Source: an uncultured Phocaeicola sp.
GTDB lineage: Bacteria > Bacteroidota > Bacteroidia > Bacteroidales > Bacteroidaceae
DNA: 64,000 nt
Direction of reading: 5' to 3'
Assembly (NCBI GenBank): GCA_947581855.1
Contig: CANPVZ010000006.1
Location: 115,195 to 179,194 of the forward strand
The notes below the pieces were generated by a model that worked only from the letters and a program-made list of their open reading frames with translations, was not told the DNA's origin and did not search any database. Shown in pieces: positions 16,810 to 25,305 of the stretch. The translations under genes were made by a program, and so were the position numbers. Within the stretch, counting starts at the first letter, position 1. Each line of letters starts with the position of its first letter.

Positions 16810-19800
16810 TTAGAAGTTGACATTAATACTAAAGTTATAAGTCGGGAGTACCGGCATACCTATAGAGGATACCTGGTCGGGGTCTTGTCCTTTCAATTTC
16901 TTGTCGAAAGCGAAAACAGCTAAGTTTTGTGCTTGTAAGTCCAGACGGAGGCTGTTCAGGCCCAGTCGTTTTACCCATTGCGAAGGAACATCGTAACCCA
17001 GCGTAAGAGAACGTAAACGAATATGGTCGCCTTTTACTACGCGTTCGTCGGAATTGTCATACATAAACCACCCTGTGTAATTGGTTGGAGCCGCAATACC
17101 ATAATATTCGTAATCTATCATGGTATATTTGTATTCTTCGCTTGCTGAAGGCGGAGTCTTCGGATAAGGTGTTTCTAATGTAATGTTGCTTAGAACCGGT
17201 ATGGTGGTAAAGGCTTCATCACCCGTTTTACGCCAACGACGGACGAATGCGTTGTTCATATTGTCTTGCGGCATGGGCAGGGCTGGATTTCCGTCTTGGT
17301 ATAGTGCCAATAACCGTTGTTTATATCCTAATTTATAACTGAATTCCGCACGGAAACTGAATTGTTTCCAAGCAACTTCCGTAGAGAAACTTCCGTAAGA
17401 AGTAGGGGTTCGGGTACCTGAGTAAGCAAAAACCCGGTTTAAGAATTCTTCCTGACTGAGTTTGGAAGGATTCCCTGTAAGGTTTTTGAAACGGGGTAGG
17501 CCGTATTTGTCCAATCCGTCAAATTGATAGGAGAAGAATCCATCGATGGAACTTCCTTCGTGAACAACGCTTCCCTGTAAATAGTCGGTGTAGGAGTTGG
17601 CTGTGGCGCTACCTTGTTTTATCCGGTTTTTATTCCACGACCAGGTAAGTGATGTACGCCATTTGAAATCTTTTGTATTGATGTTTACCGTAGCGAGGCT
17701 CACTTCTAAACCTTGGTTCGTTGCCGTTCCGTCGTTATACATCATACTGCTGGTTCCGTTAACTAAAGAAGCTGCACGCATGGAAATTAAATCGGTAGAT
17801 TTGCTGTAGTAAGCGTCGATACCGCCGGTAATACGTCCACGGTATAAAGAGTACTCCAAACCAAGGTTGAAAGTGGAGGTTTTTTCCCATTTCAAGTTAG
17901 AGTTAGGATAACCGTTGCTCGGAATGGTGGAGCCTAATTCGCCCGAAACATTATTCTTCTTGGGTGTGGAAATAATCAGGTACGGTGTAGCATTCGGCAC
18001 ACTTCCCCTATAACCGTATGATCCGCGTAAAGCAAGCATATCTACTACATCCGGATTTACAAATGAAAATTCGTTTAGATTAACACGTCCCGAAACAGAC
18101 CATACCGGATTGAACTTCTCCGATTCATACTGTCCGAAACGGTTGGAACCATCGTTACGGATGTTGAAGTTTACGGAAAAATAGTTTTTATAGGTATAGG
18201 TCGAAGTCAGATAAAAAGACAGTTTGTTGTCCTTGCGGTCGGTAATGGTAGGAAATGCCTTGGCGCTAACGCTGGACATGAACCATTCCCTCAGATACCA
18301 ATAGTAATTTTGAGCTATTTCTGGAGTTCCTGCCCAGATGGGGATAAACGACTCTCCTTGTTCCGGAGCATATCCCGGAATGGTACCGCTGTTTTGTCCG
18401 CGATATTGTACGGACGACATTTCATGTCCTAAATCGATATTGAAATGGTGCTTCTCTGCCAAATCGAAACTATAATTCAATTGGTTACGCCACATATAAG
18501 AATATTGGTTGGTAGAGCTGTTCGACCAGATACCGCCATCGATAATGCGGGAGATGGTGTTAAAGTCTGTACGTGGAGGTTCGGCACCGTAATCATATCC
18601 GCGTAATTTGGCAATGTAGAAACTTTTTTCACCCATCCAGTTCTCCGTGAGGTTTGTGGTAGTGGTAAGTCCTACTGTAGCGGTGTAACGCAGGTTGGGA
18701 ATAATTTCCCAGTTGAAAGCGGTAGTCAGATTCAAACTTTTGTTTTTTACATCATTTCCTCCGTTCTCAAATTCATTTAAAATGTTGTATTTAGCATAAA
18801 TATTCTCATGAGTCGTTTGGTCGCTATTAATTAGTTTCTGAACATAATGCAGCGAACCGTCATCGTTACGTATAGGGAAAATACGGCTGGTGTAATAAGC
18901 CTCATTAAAAGCAGAATAATTGTTTGGGTTATAATGGGCATCTTGTACCGATCCGCTTAAGCGTACATCCACCATAATGTTTTCACGCAGATGAGTGGAA
19001 AGGTTCATACGTGCGGTAAGACGTCGCAAGTCAGCTCCTCGTTCCGAACCGTTGTCATCGTTAAAACCTACCGAGAAATAATAGCGTGTACCATTATTGC
19101 CACCCGACAGGCTGACGCTGTGTGTCTGGCTGAAAGCTGTGCGGTAGAGGGCGCCAAACCAGTCTGTATTCATCGACTCCATATTGGAAACCTGTTGTTG
19201 GAACTCGTTAAAAGTAATCTTCTTGTCCCAATAATCCATCATAGCTCCTTCGTAACCGTATCTTTCGGGCATACTTTGAAAGAAAAGTCCGCGATCCATG
19301 ATTTCACGGGATACATCGATTCGTTCTTTGGAAGTCATCAATTCAAAATCACTATATCGCGGGCGTCGTTGTACTTGTGCGTTGAAACTATAGTTGACGC
19401 TAGTCTTTCCTACTTTTCCGCTTTTGGTAGTTACCACAATCACACCGTTGGCGGCGCGTGTTCCGTAAATAGCTGTAGCCGAAGCATCTTTCAGCACATC
19501 AATTCGCTCTATATCTTGAGGATTGAGTCCGGTGATGGCGTTACCAATCAGGTTGATATTATCCCAGCTATTGATTTCATCAGCACTTAACGGAACCGGA
19601 TTCTCATATATAATACCGTCGATTACCCAAAGAGGCTCACGTGAGCCGGTAAAGGTACTGCTTCCGCGCAAACGCATTTTGGTAGCAGCTCCAGGAGTAG
19701 TGGTAGTAGTCATGGTTAACAGACCGGGTATTTTTCCTTCCAGCATTTGGTCAACCGTAAGGGCTCCCTGAAAATTAAGGTCCTTGTCCGTTAATGAACT

Positions 19801-20430
19801 GATAGCGCTGGTTAACTTTCGTTTATCTATAGTTTGGTAGCCGGTAACTACCAATTCTTCCATTGCCAGGCAGTCTTCACAAAGTTGGAAAATATATTCG
19901 GTTTTGTCTTTGCGTATGTTTTGTTTAGCCACTTCGTATCCGATAAACGAAATGACGATTGTTCTTTCGTTTCCGCCACATTCGATTTTGAAAACGCCAT
20001 CGGTATCGGTTACAGTATAAGTCTGAGAACCATCGGCACATTTTACGGCTACGGTAGCTCCAATCATAGGTTCCCCTTTTTCATCGAGCACTTTTCCGGT
20101 AAGTCGTTTGGGAGTTTGAGGCTCTTTGCTCTTACGAATAACCACCGTACCGTCTTTTATTCCATACGTGAAATGCCGTGGTTCAAGCACACGTTTCAGC
20201 ACGGTAGACCAAGCTTCGTTGGTAGCTTTTACCGATACATTCTCTACACCTTTAAATGCCTGTGCATTATACAGGAAATTTATTCCAGTTTGCTTCTTTA
20301 TTTCTTCCAAGCAGGTTTCAATAGGAACATTTCTCATTTCCAATGTTACCTTTTTATCGGTAGACTGTGCTTTAGCGGATATGCCTATCAGAATAAAAAG
20401 GACACCAAAGAATAATCGTAACTCTCTCAT
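16810..20430 (-). CDS. SusC/RagA TonB-dependent transporter with STN signalling domain
   Basis: 1206 residues. Signal peptide to about residue 22 (ISAKAQ). An STN domain (about 26-100: VTLEMRNVPIETCLEEIKKQ) marks a FecA-type receptor that signals to an anti-sigma factor. Next is a carboxypeptidase-regulatory-like domain (LTGKVLDEKGEPMIGATVAV, ISFIGYE), a plug with TonB-linked segment EELVVTGYQTIDKRKLTSAI, LRGSSTFTGSREPLWVIDG and the VLKDASATAIYGTRAANGVI motif, then a 22-strand barrel ending in Phe. It imports its substrate through the outer membrane and reports occupancy through FecR to the ECF sigma factor encoded upstream. Its promoter region holds the box shared with fecR. Confidence 0.96.
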   Translation of the reverse strand: MRELRLFFGVLFILIGISAKAQSTDKKVTLEMRNVPIETCLEEIKKQTGINFLYNAQAFKGVENVSVKATNEAWSTVLKRVLEPRHFTYGIKDGTVVIRKSKEPQTPKRLTGKVLDEKGEPMIGATVAVKCADGSQTYTVTDTDGVFKIECGGNERTIVISFIGYEVAKQNIRKDKTEYIFQLCEDCLAMEELVVTGYQTIDKRKLTSAISSLTDKDLNFQGALTVDQMLEGKIPGLLTMTTTTTPGAATKMRLRGSSTFTGSREPLWVIDGIIYENPVPLSADEINSWDNINLIGNAITGLNPQDIERIDVLKDASATAIYGTRAANGVIVVTTKSGKVGKTSVNYSFNAQVQRRPRYSDFELMTSKERIDVSREIMDRGLFFQSMPERYGYEGAMMDYWDKKITFNEFQQQVSNMESMNTDWFGALYRTAFSQTHSVSLSGGNNGTRYYFSVGFNDDNGSERGADLRRLTARMNLSTHLRENIMVDVRLSGSVQDAHYNPNNYSAFNEAYYTSRIFPIRNDDGSLHYVQKLINSDQTTHENIYAKYNILNEFENGGNDVKNKSLNLTTAFNWEIIPNLRYTATVGLTTTTNLTENWMGEKSFYIAKLRGYDYGAEPPRTDFNTISRIIDGGIWSNSSTNQYSYMWRNQLNYSFDLAEKHHFNIDLGHEMSSVQYRGQNSGTIPGYAPEQGESFIPIWAGTPEIAQNYYWYLREWFMSSVSAKAFPTITDRKDNKLSFYLTSTYTYKNYFSVNFNIRNDGSNRFGQYESEKFNPVWSVSGRVNLNEFSFVNPDVVDMLALRGSYGYRGSVPNATPYLIISTPKKNNVSGELGSTIPSNGYPNSNLKWEKTSTFNLGLEYSLYRGRITGGIDAYYSKSTDLISMRAASLVNGTSSMMYNDGTATNQGLEVSLATVNINTKDFKWRTSLTWSWNKNRIKQGSATANSYTDYLQGSVVHEGSSIDGFFSYQFDGLDKYGLPRFKNLTGNPSKLSQEEFLNRVFAYSGTRTPTSYGSFSTEVAWKQFSFRAEFSYKLGYKQRLLALYQDGNPALPMPQDNMNNAFVRRWRKTGDEAFTTIPVLSNITLETPYPKTPPSASEEYKYTMIDYEYYGIAAPTNYTGWFMYDNSDERVVKGDHIRLRSLTLGYDVPSQWVKRLGLNSLRLDLQAQNLAVFAFDKKLKGQDPDQVSSIGMPVLPTYNFSINVNF

Positions 20431-20540
20431 TTTTTGTTAGCTTTGTTAAGTTTTTCCGTTTTGATTTATTTGGTTAATAATCTCTTCTCTCTTTTTCTTT
20501 ATGTTATCAAAGAATGATTTGTAGCGGCTCTTTTGTTATT

Positions 20541-20573
20541 ATTATGCTTGAAATGCTAAAAAGGGTGACAAAG
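20541..20573 (-). promoter_or_regulatory. probable ECF-sigma promoter of susC
   Basis: On the minus strand: CTTTGTCACCCTTTTT, 12 bases, ATAATAA. The same two blocks with the same spacing occur upstream of fecR (21974-22009). The 16-bp upstream block is identical in both places, while the 12-bp middle differs, as expected for -35 and -10 elements of one sigma factor. About 110 nt separate it from the susC start. Confidence 0.7.
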
Positions 20574-20667
20574 CTGAAGCCTTTTTTTAACTTCGCTCAA
20601 TATTTTGTTTGATTCCTTATTAATTAAAGAGTAGAAGAAATCAGTTTCTTGAAACCGACAGATTATA

Positions 20668-20705
20668 AATAAGGCTGTCTCTTTTTGTTTTGAGGCAGCC
20701 TTATT
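20668..20705 (-). terminator. terminator after fecR
   Basis: Arms AATAAGGCTG (20668-20677) and CAGCCTTATT (20696-20705), just downstream of the fecR stop on the minus strand, so susC needs its own promoter. Confidence 0.75.
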
Positions 20706-20752
20706 AAAAAATATCCGGAGTTATATAAGTCCTTATGTGTGGTGGAATGATA

Positions 20753-21949
20753 TTATTCTCCTTTAAATATATGCACCTTGCGATTGCTTATTTTGTAACT
20801 TAAGTCGCCTGTCATTTCGAATGCATCAAGGAATGAATTGATATTCTCATAACGTTTCACAGTGCCTGTATAAGTAAGTTGGCTCAAAGAGGGGTCCTCA
20901 AAAATTATTTCGATGTCGTACCAGCGTTTTAATGTAGACATGATATTTTCCAATGTTTCTTCATGGAACGAGAAAATACCATGAACCCATCCGGTATAGT
21001 CTTCAACATGTACGGTGCGCTTCTCTATTTTGTTTAATTGGAGTATACCTTGTTCTCCCGGTTCTAGTTCCTGAGATTCGTCCATAGGAGTGGATACACG
21101 TACTTTTCCGCGTACTAAAGTAGTGTAACAGGCATCGTTTTCGCTGTATGCGTTTACATTGAACGCTGTGCCTAATACAGTGATATCGCCATATTGGGTA
21201 CGTACGATAAAGGGGTGTTCCTTATCTTGTTTAACTTCGAAGAAGCCTTCTCCCTCCAATATAACCATACGGCGTTTTCCTTTGAACCGTATCGGGTAAA
21301 TCAGTTTTGAATCGGAATTCAAACGTACTGTTGTGCCATCGGAGAGAACCACCGTATTTTCTCCTCCTCTCGGGATAACGAACTTATTGTATTCTGAAGT
21401 TTCGGTTTCTTCTTCTGCCTGTTGATTTACGGGCTGCTGTTTAGCCGGTGTATAAGAAAGAACTCCTTGTTTGTAATCGACTTGGATATCACCTTCTATA
21501 ATACTGACTTCTTGTTTTTCTATACCTATTTTTCTGCCGTCGGTCAGTTCCAGCATTCCTTTTTGTACTCCCGGGGCAAGGATAATAGGTGCTTTTTTTG
21601 ATTCGGATTGTAATATCTCGAATGTACATATACCCGTTATAATTAAGATGACCGCAGCGGCAGAATACCACCATCGGTATAAGTTTCGTCGGCAACATTT
21701 GGCGGTAGCAGATGTTTTTTGTGTTTTTCGTATGAAATGACGATAAGCTTCCTTACTTGAAAATCGGATTTGATTCTGAAATGCTTTTTCCAAGCCTCCT
21801 TTTTTATATAATTCTTCTATGTTTTCTTTTAAGGCGGGATGTTGTGAAAGTAACTGTTCGGCTTTCAGTTCTTCTTCTTCTGTGATGTTTTCGGTAAGTT
21901 GTTTTTTCAACAATTCCGCGTTTTCATATATATTGAATGAATGTTTCAT
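20753..21949 (-). CDS. FecR-family anti-sigma factor
   Basis: 398 residues. A cytoplasmic N-terminal part (about 1-85) is expected to bind the sigma factor; one membrane helix follows (YSAAAVILIITGICTFEIL, about 92-110); then the periplasmic FecR domain (VIPRGGENTVVLSDGTTVRL, VLEGEGFFEVKQDKEHPFIV, VLGTAFNVNAY) and a C-terminal DUF4974/STN-interacting domain (FHEETLENIMSTLKRWYDIE). It receives the signal from the STN domain of the downstream SusC and controls the sigma factor encoded 120 bp upstream. A promoter box identical to that of susC lies in that 120-bp gap, so it is probably under the control of the sigma factor it inhibits. Confidence 0.95.
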   Translation of the reverse strand: MKHSFNIYENAELLKKQLTENITEEEELKAEQLLSQHPALKENIEELYKKGGLEKAFQNQIRFSSKEAYRHFIRKTQKTSATAKCCRRNLYRWWYSAAAVILIITGICTFEILQSESKKAPIILAPGVQKGMLELTDGRKIGIEKQEVSIIEGDIQVDYKQGVLSYTPAKQQPVNQQAEEETETSEYNKFVIPRGGENTVVLSDGTTVRLNSDSKLIYPIRFKGKRRMVILEGEGFFEVKQDKEHPFIVRTQYGDITVLGTAFNVNAYSENDACYTTLVRGKVRVSTPMDESQELEPGEQGILQLNKIEKRTVHVEDYTGWVHGIFSFHEETLENIMSTLKRWYDIEIIFEDPSLSQLTYTGTVKRYENINSFLDAFEMTGDLSYKISNRKVHIFKGE

Positions 21950-21973
21950 AATGTTTTTTATAATATTCTCATT

Positions 21974-22009
21974 ATTATTATATTCGAAACCGTAAAAAGG
22001 GTGACAAAG
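21974..22009 (-). promoter_or_regulatory. probable ECF-sigma promoter of fecR
   Basis: Minus strand: CTTTGTCACCCTTTTT, 12 variable bases, ATAATAA, the same layout as at 20541-20573. The -10-like block is about 24 nt from the fecR ATG, giving a very short leader. Confidence 0.7.
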
Positions 22010-22069
22010 AAGAAATGTTTTTTTAATTTTAGCACGAATATGTTAAGTTCCGATTCTTTTTTTCCCTTC

Positions 22070-22663
22070 TTATTTAAATAAATTTTCGCTCCACGGTGAA
22101 ATAAACAACAATATCCAATAAACTGAATCTCCTAATTTGTTACGTAGGAATTTGAAACTTCTGCTACGTTGTGTTTTTACAGTATTAATACTTATTCCGA
22201 GCCTTTCGGCAATTTCTTCCCACGAATATCCTTCTATACGTAGCAGGATAATGCGCCGTTGTTCGGCAGGTAGTTCTTCTATTTCCATATAGAGTTGTCG
22301 GATGATTTCTTCTTTTACGGCTAAGGCATATAGAATTTCTTCTTCATCTTCTTCTTCATTCTTTTGCCGAAGGGTATCCAAAATGGTGTCATGTATCTGA
22401 TTATTCCGAATATAAAGCAAAGCATTGTTATAACAGGCTCGGTATAGATAGTTGGTTAACTCTTTAATATCCGTAAAAATGCGTTTGTTTTCCCAAATGG
22501 TTATGAATATTTCTTGTACTAAGTCTTCAACATCTTCCTGTTGCTTAAGAATGTTGGCTACAAACGAACACAAGGCGGCATAATAGCGGTCATAGAGAAG
22601 TTCCCAACCCTGTTGGTCTTTTAGGTTGACCGCAGCTAAAATTTGTTCTTCCTTGTAATTCAT
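22070..22663 (-). CDS. ECF RNA polymerase sigma factor
   Basis: 197 residues. Region 2 is seen as DVEDLVQEIFITIWENKRIF (about residues 41-60), region 4 as LPAEQRRIILLRIEGYSWEE followed by IAERLGISINTVKTQRSRSF (helix-turn-helix, about 131-170). The spacer is acidic (RQKNEEEDEEEI). It is of the FecI-like group paired with FecR in Bacteroidota and belongs with the anti-sigma and STN-type SusC downstream. It probably switches on fecR and susC when substrate is present. A -7 box (TATTTTTG on the minus strand, 22719-22726) lies about 56 bp upstream, so basal expression uses the primary sigma factor. The C-terminal hydrophobic tail (YWILLFISPW) is odd for a sigma factor but seen in this group. Confidence 0.95.
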   Translation of the reverse strand: MNYKEEQILAAVNLKDQQGWELLYDRYYAALCSFVANILKQQEDVEDLVQEIFITIWENKRIFTDIKELTNYLYRACYNNALLYIRNNQIHDTILDTLRQKNEEEDEEEILYALAVKEEIIRQLYMEIEELPAEQRRIILLRIEGYSWEEIAERLGISINTVKTQRSRSFKFLRNKLGDSVYWILLFISPWSENLFK

Positions 22664-22718
22664 ACGAGTCGTTTCAGTAATAATAATCCTGTTCCGTTAG
22701 GGATAGACAGGCAATCTG

Positions 22719-22726
22719 CAAAAATA
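22719..22726 (-). promoter_or_regulatory. -7 box of the sigma factor gene
   Basis: TATTTTTG on the minus strand matches TAnnTTTG. No TTTG is visible at the correct -33 spacing. Confidence 0.45.
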
Positions 22727-22860
22727 TGTTTTTTTGTTGATCTTCCTGCTATTTGGCAAAAAACAATTTGTTTTATTAGCCGAATACATTCTTTTTAATA
22801 TTATATATAAGGTATAGTAACAAGGAAAGAAGTGAAACGGTTTTAAAAAGAAAATAAAAA

Positions 22861-22914
22861 GCGGACTGCCTTAACGAAAAGGAAAGTATCTCCTTTTACA
22901 TTAAGGCAATCCGC
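22861..22914 (-). terminator. terminator after succinate CoA-transferase gene
   Basis: Arms GCGGACTGCCTTAA (22861-22874) and TTAAGGCAATCCGC (22901-22914), one mismatch, followed on the minus strand by TTTTTATTTT. Confidence 0.85.
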
Positions 22915-22935
22915 CTATTTATAGAATAATGTTTC

Positions 22936-24432
22936 TTATTTTAAGTAGTCGCTCCATTGAGTCAGCCGCATATCGCCTTTTTGAGCAAGAGTGTCATGCA
23001 TGCCGAAAACAGCGCGAAGACAATGATTTGTCTGACCTTTGGATGATATCTTCAGGTAATCCCACAGTAAATTTTTGTAGTCGGGATGAGCACAGTTTTC
23101 GATGATGGTTTTTGCACGTTCCAATGGACTTTTTCCTCGCAGGTCAGCAACACCCTGTTCTGTTACGATAATGTTGACGGAATGTTCGCTGTGGTCCACA
23201 TGGGCAACCATTGGGACAATGGCGCTGATTTTGCCTTCTTTCGCTACCGAGGGGCAGGTAAAGATGCTAATGTATGCGCCACGTGTGAAGTCACCCGAGC
23301 CGCCAATACCGTTCATCATCTTGGTACCGCCGATGTGAGTGGAGTTTACGTTGCCGTAGATATCCGCTTCAATAGCTGTATTGATAGAAATAACACCTAA
23401 GCGGCGTACCAGTTCCGGATTGTTGGAAATTTCCGACTGACGAAGAACAAGCTTGTCGCGGAAGAAATCCATATCGTCGTAAATACCTTGCAAGCATTCG
23501 TTGGTAACCGTTAAAGAACAGGTGCTTCCGAATTTAACACGTCCCTGACGGATTAATCCAACCACGGCGTCTTGCAGCACTTCGGTAAACATTTCGAAAG
23601 GAGGAATTGTCTTGTCTCTTCCCAAAGCGCCTAATACGGCGTTGGCGATGTTTCCTACACCACTTTGCAACGGAAGGAATGTGGAGGGGATAATACCTCT
23701 CCGCATGTCGGCTGCCAGGAAATCGGCCACATTTTGTCCGATTTGATCGGTAACCGGGTCGGGGGCTGCAAAAGAACGAGCCTCATCCGGCTTATTCACT
23801 TCTACAATGCCGACAATTTTAGCCGGGTCGACTTGCACATAAGGTACGCCGATACGGTCGCTCGGTTTGAAGATAGGGATAGCCTTGCGGTAAGGAGGGT
23901 CAAGCGGTTCGTATACATCGTGCATGCCCATCATATTTTTGCTGTGAGCAGCATTTAATTCAATCACCACCTTGTCTGCCAAACGTGCAATCGTAGGAGC
24001 AATACCGCCTGCGGCTGTCAGATACACCTTGCCGTCGGGGGTAACTTCACATGCTTCAAGAATAGCCAGATTTACTTTTCCCATGAATCCGTAGCGTATC
24101 TCTTGTGCCATTTGTGACAAGTGGATGTCGTTATAGGCTATTTCACCGTTGTTGACTGCTTTACGGAAATCGGCGTTAGTGGTGTAAGGCGCACGGTAAC
24201 GAATAGCCTTTACTCTTGACAAAATACCGTCGCAGGAGTCGCCGGTGGAGGCGCCTGTAAAGACTCCTATTTGGAAAGGGTTCCCTTTCGCATGCTCCTC
24301 TTCAGCTATTTTTGCTATTTCGGGGGTTACTGCTTTAGGTGTTCCTGCCGGTGTAAAACCGCTAAGACCAATGTTGTCTCCGTGCTTTACCAGGCTGGCT
24401 GCTTCCGCAGCAGAAATAATTTTAAATGCCAT
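22936..24432 (-). CDS. acetyl-CoA hydrolase/transferase family, probable succinate CoA-transferase
   Basis: 498 residues, the length of the Cat1/YgfH/AarC subfamily. The enzyme moves CoA between succinyl-CoA or propionyl-CoA and acetate or succinate, serving the succinate-propionate route of Bacteroides fermentation. Family marks: GLSGFTPAGTPKAVTPEIAK at the N-terminus, GVFTGASTGDSCDG, QSGVGNIANAVLGALG and PPFEMFTEVLQDA carrying the expected catalytic Glu, GGSGDFTRGAYIS, and VTEQGVADLRGKSPLERA near the end. It is followed by a strong terminator. The small membrane protein gene upstream starts 16 bp away on the same strand. Acetyl-CoA hydrolase activity is an alternative, but the subfamily is mostly transferase. 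Confidence 0.92.
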   Translation of the reverse strand: MAFKIISAAEAASLVKHGDNIGLSGFTPAGTPKAVTPEIAKIAEEEHAKGNPFQIGVFTGASTGDSCDGILSRVKAIRYRAPYTTNADFRKAVNNGEIAYNDIHLSQMAQEIRYGFMGKVNLAILEACEVTPDGKVYLTAAGGIAPTIARLADKVVIELNAAHSKNMMGMHDVYEPLDPPYRKAIPIFKPSDRIGVPYVQVDPAKIVGIVEVNKPDEARSFAAPDPVTDQIGQNVADFLAADMRRGIIPSTFLPLQSGVGNIANAVLGALGRDKTIPPFEMFTEVLQDAVVGLIRQGRVKFGSTCSLTVTNECLQGIYDDMDFFRDKLVLRQSEISNNPELVRRLGVISINTAIEADIYGNVNSTHIGGTKMMNGIGGSGDFTRGAYISIFTCPSVAKEGKISAIVPMVAHVDHSEHSVNIIVTEQGVADLRGKSPLERAKTIIENCAHPDYKNLLWDYLKISSKGQTNHCLRAVFGMHDTLAQKGDMRLTQWSDYLK

Positions 24433-24448
24433 AATAGTTCAAACTGTT

Positions 24449-24823
24449 TTATTTATATTTTCTAGTAAATATTTCCGAATAAATGAATGCTTCGCGTGCT
24501 TTTTGGGGAGAACGCAGATTGATCCGGCGTTCAGTACCTTCTTTATTAGTAATCGGGGTGGAGGGTTGTATAGGACCTTTTTGTAAAGTCACCGGCGTAT
24601 AATGGCTGGTTGAACGCACCGATTCTGTCTGAGTGAAAGAAGGGATAAAAGGTCCCGTTTGTTGTTTGGGATGCTGTTTTATTTCTTCTTCTTCCTCTTC
24701 CTCGTAATCGAAGACAGGAGGGAAAGCTTCTTCGGGCATTTGTCTTTTTTTCTTCTTGTTTTGAAAAACAAAACCGATGAATAAGACTCCCATGATAACC
24801 AGAAGTTGAATGATATCTTCCAT
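24449..24823 (-). CDS. small single-pass membrane protein with acidic linker
   Basis: 124 residues. One N-terminal helix (about residues 4-21: IIQLLVIMGVLFIGFVF) is followed by a basic stop (QNKKKKRQ), an acidic run (DYEEEEEEEIKQ) and a low-complexity Pro/Thr/Ser-rich tail ending REAFIYSEIFTRKYK. It looks like a cytoplasmic-facing bitopic protein. I know it only as a conserved Bacteroidales hypothetical type. It lies 16 bp upstream of the CoA-transferase gene and is likely cotranscribed, but a functional tie is not evident. Confidence 0.7.
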   Translation of the reverse strand: MEDIIQLLVIMGVLFIGFVFQNKKKKRQMPEEAFPPVFDYEEEEEEEIKQHPKQQTGPFIPSFTQTESVRSTSHYTPVTLQKGPIQPSTPITNKEGTERRINLRSPQKAREAFIYSEIFTRKYK

Positions 24824-25305
24824 AACTGTATCTATTTAATTTGCCAAAGATAAGGATATTATTTCAATCAACGTTATAAAAAATCTGAAAAAAGGGAGCT
24901 TCACAGCTCCCTTTTTCTTTAACCTAAACCTTAACTATGAAAAAATCTAACGTTTTTTCTTTAGCCAAAAATGAGAATAATATCTAAGAAACACAAAATT
25001 TGGTTCATTAAATTGTTGTCATTTAACAAATATTAGTCTTTAGTGCCTTTAAATGATAACTTTTGTCGCTTCTTATCTTTTATTTTGTTACGATATGGCT
25101 TCTTAAATTTGCTAATTTGTAAGCTGTACTTGCCTCCTTTTCTTATGAACCGGATGTTTTTCGTTTAGTAATCAAGACGTTTTATAAAATTTGCTCGTAT
25201 GGATTAAGCTAGAGGCATTGCCATATTTTTATTGCCAAGCATGAGATTCTGAAAATTATCATGTAACTTTGCGAATTCAAATTTTAATACTGACAAGATA
25301 AAGAA
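24824..25305. other. divergent intergenic gap before miaB
   Basis: Holds the bidirectional hairpin 24889-24917, the 16-codon frame at 24937 and, at 25264-25271, TAACTTTG, a -7 box for miaB about 35 bp before its ATG. No TTTG at proper -33 spacing was found. Otherwise AT-rich with no feature. Confidence 0.55.
24889..24917. terminator. bidirectional terminator in a divergent gap
   Basis: Stem AAGGGAGCT / AGCTCCCTT with a 4-6 base loop and A and T runs on the two sides. Both neighbouring genes are transcribed away from it, so it does not end a visible gene. A 16-codon frame (24937-24987, MKKSNVFSLAKNENNI) follows directly. It suggests an unannotated short transcript or the relic of a lost gene. 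Confidence 0.65.
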
